NCBI RefSeq assembly: GCF_051106095.1
Contig: NC_135787.1
Span: forward strand, 157,116,001 to 157,180,000
Direction of reading: 5' to 3'
DNA from: Pogona vitticeps
Lineage: Eukaryota; Chordata; Lepidosauria; Squamata; Agamidae
Length of the DNA: 64,000 bases
Positions within the stretch are counted from its first letter, which is position 1. Every line of letters starts with the position of its first letter. This document shows positions 62,929 to 64,000 of the stretch, in pieces. The notes under the pieces were generated by a model that was not told the DNA's origin, made no database searches, and saw only the letters and a program-made list of their open reading frames with translations. The position numbers were made by a program, and so were the translations under genes.

Positions 62929-63019
62929 ATAGTATAGGGGATTTTTCTTTTAACATTTTCAGACTGTGGATAAGTGAATCAGTAGATACTGCTCCCGTGG
63001 ATAAGGAGGTCCTAATGTA
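62929..63019. mobile_element. Tigger2-like fragment
   Basis: TAGTATAGGGGATTTTTC to TGGATAAGGAGGTCCTA matches one end of the MITEs at 14972 and 24828. Confidence 0.5.
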
Positions 63020-63640
63020 TATGCGAAAAAAATCTCAGGGTCTTAGTGGATCACAGACTAAACAAGAGCCAAGAGGATGGTCCACTAGCAAAAATCGACT
63101 GCTCTACTACGGTGTATTATATTATCCCCATCAAAGGAAGAAGTAGTAGCACTTTATTTTGCATTGATCAGACCTTATTTGGAGTACTATATCCAGTTTT
63201 GTACACCACAGTTAAAATGGATATTGGAAAGCTGGAATGTGCATGGAGGAGAGCGACCAGAATGGTAAGAGATTTGGAAACGAAGCTGTATGAGGAAAGA
63301 TTGAGGGAATTTGGCATCTTTAGCCTGGAGAAGACTGAGAGTATGATAGCCATCTTCAGATATTTGAAGGGCTGTCATATGGAGCAGACTTGTTTTTTTG
63401 CAGCTCAAGAGGATAGGATCAGAAGTAATGGATTTAGACTAAACATTAGAAGGAACCTCTTGACAATGCCATTTAATTATGAAGTCAACTGCCGTGGAGG
63501 TTGACGTTCTTCACCAGGGATGTTAAAGCAGAGATTGGATGGGCATCTATCAGGGATGCTTTAAGTTGTGGATTTCCTGTAGTGGCAGAGGGGCTAGACG
63601 TAATCTGTGGGGTCCCTTCCAGCTCTAGAATTTTGTGATG

Positions 63641-64000
63641 CTTTGAACAGTACTGAGCAGGAAAAGTTGTATGGGTGTAGGCATCAGAGTCCCAACATTG
63701 TGCCATGGAAGACATTTTGATTCAAGGAGGAAGGCAATTTCATGCTCCTCCCTTCGGCATGCAACTCTCTTTGCTCCTGAAAATCTGGTTGAAAGGGTTG
63801 GGGATTATTCAGAAGAGTATGGACAGTGGCATGAGGGGTTGCAGAGGAGAGGAAGCTTGTATTAATACCCTCCTCCTTTCAGTGGGAGCTTCCGGAATAA
63901 TAGAGAACCTTCTTTCAATAGAGGGACATCAAATATATTAAATTTTGTATGTTTGAAGGCCTTGCTGTGGAGAAAATTGTTGTGCTAGCTTTTCACAGCC
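63641..64000. other. right edge, unassigned
   Basis: No NEDD1 exon or named repeat is recognised in the last 360 bases. Confidence 0.4.

Larger units (their letters stand above)
60860..63640 (+). mobile_element. CR1 LINE, old and interrupted
   Basis: Endonuclease remnants start near 60885 (GVALYIK-like) and reach VVVRDFSYPDVG near 61050. The reverse transcriptase is hardly readable. The 3' end is clear: SLEKTESMIAIFRYLKG near 63320, then FRLNIRRNLLTM near 63430 and the end CTTCCAGCTCTAGAATTTTG near 63615. A MITE (62509-62913) and a Tigger2-like piece (62929-63019) sit inside it. Confidence 0.75.

Overview
This is a window of vertebrate nuclear DNA, almost certainly from a squamate reptile. 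The lineage call rests on the repeats: at least seven BovB (RTE-clade) LINE copies, two Sauria-type SINEs whose tails match the BovB 3' end, CR1 and L2 LINE remnants, hAT elements, and a large crowd of Tigger/pogo-like MITEs. I did not try to name a species. There are no operons, CRISPR arrays or prokaryotic signals. The only genes I can support are two spliced host genes, both on the + strand.

Layout. Positions 2798-35593 carry the last fifteen coding exons of CFAP54, which encodes a large component of the ciliary central apparatus. The 5' part of the gene lies left of the window. All exon junctions keep phase, and the stop codon is at 35591. Positions 35594-47600 are intergenic, holding a MITE, a Sauria SINE, an L2, a BovB and two abutting MITEs. 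A CpG-rich island at about 47660-48330 is the likely NEDD1 promoter and non-coding first exon. Coding exons of NEDD1 (gamma-tubulin targeting WD40 protein) follow at 50617-50763, 55850-55944 and 56899-57015. The rest of NEDD1 lies right of the window. The same-strand CFAP54-NEDD1 order matches the arrangement I know from mammals.

Most of the remaining DNA is transposon-derived. Several insertions are precise enough to read target-site duplications: a BovB with a 29-bp duplication, a 1016-bp L1-like insertion sitting inside another BovB, a BovB sitting inside a MITE, and a hAT element with a perfect 8-bp duplication. No LTR retrovirus or other capsid-bearing element was clearly recognised. One coding-like tract on the minus strand at 37.4-38.3 kb could not be assigned.

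Function. CFAP54 belongs to motile-cilium machinery and NEDD1 to centrosome and spindle microtubule nucleation. They are neighbours but nothing in the sequence shows shared regulation. The strongest leads for novelty are the 1016-bp retroelement with an unrecognised 158-codon ORF, the 1.17-kb GC-rich palindromic MITE inside NEDD1, a 67-codon open tract in a CFAP54 intron, and an inverted repeat pair that brackets three CFAP54 exons.
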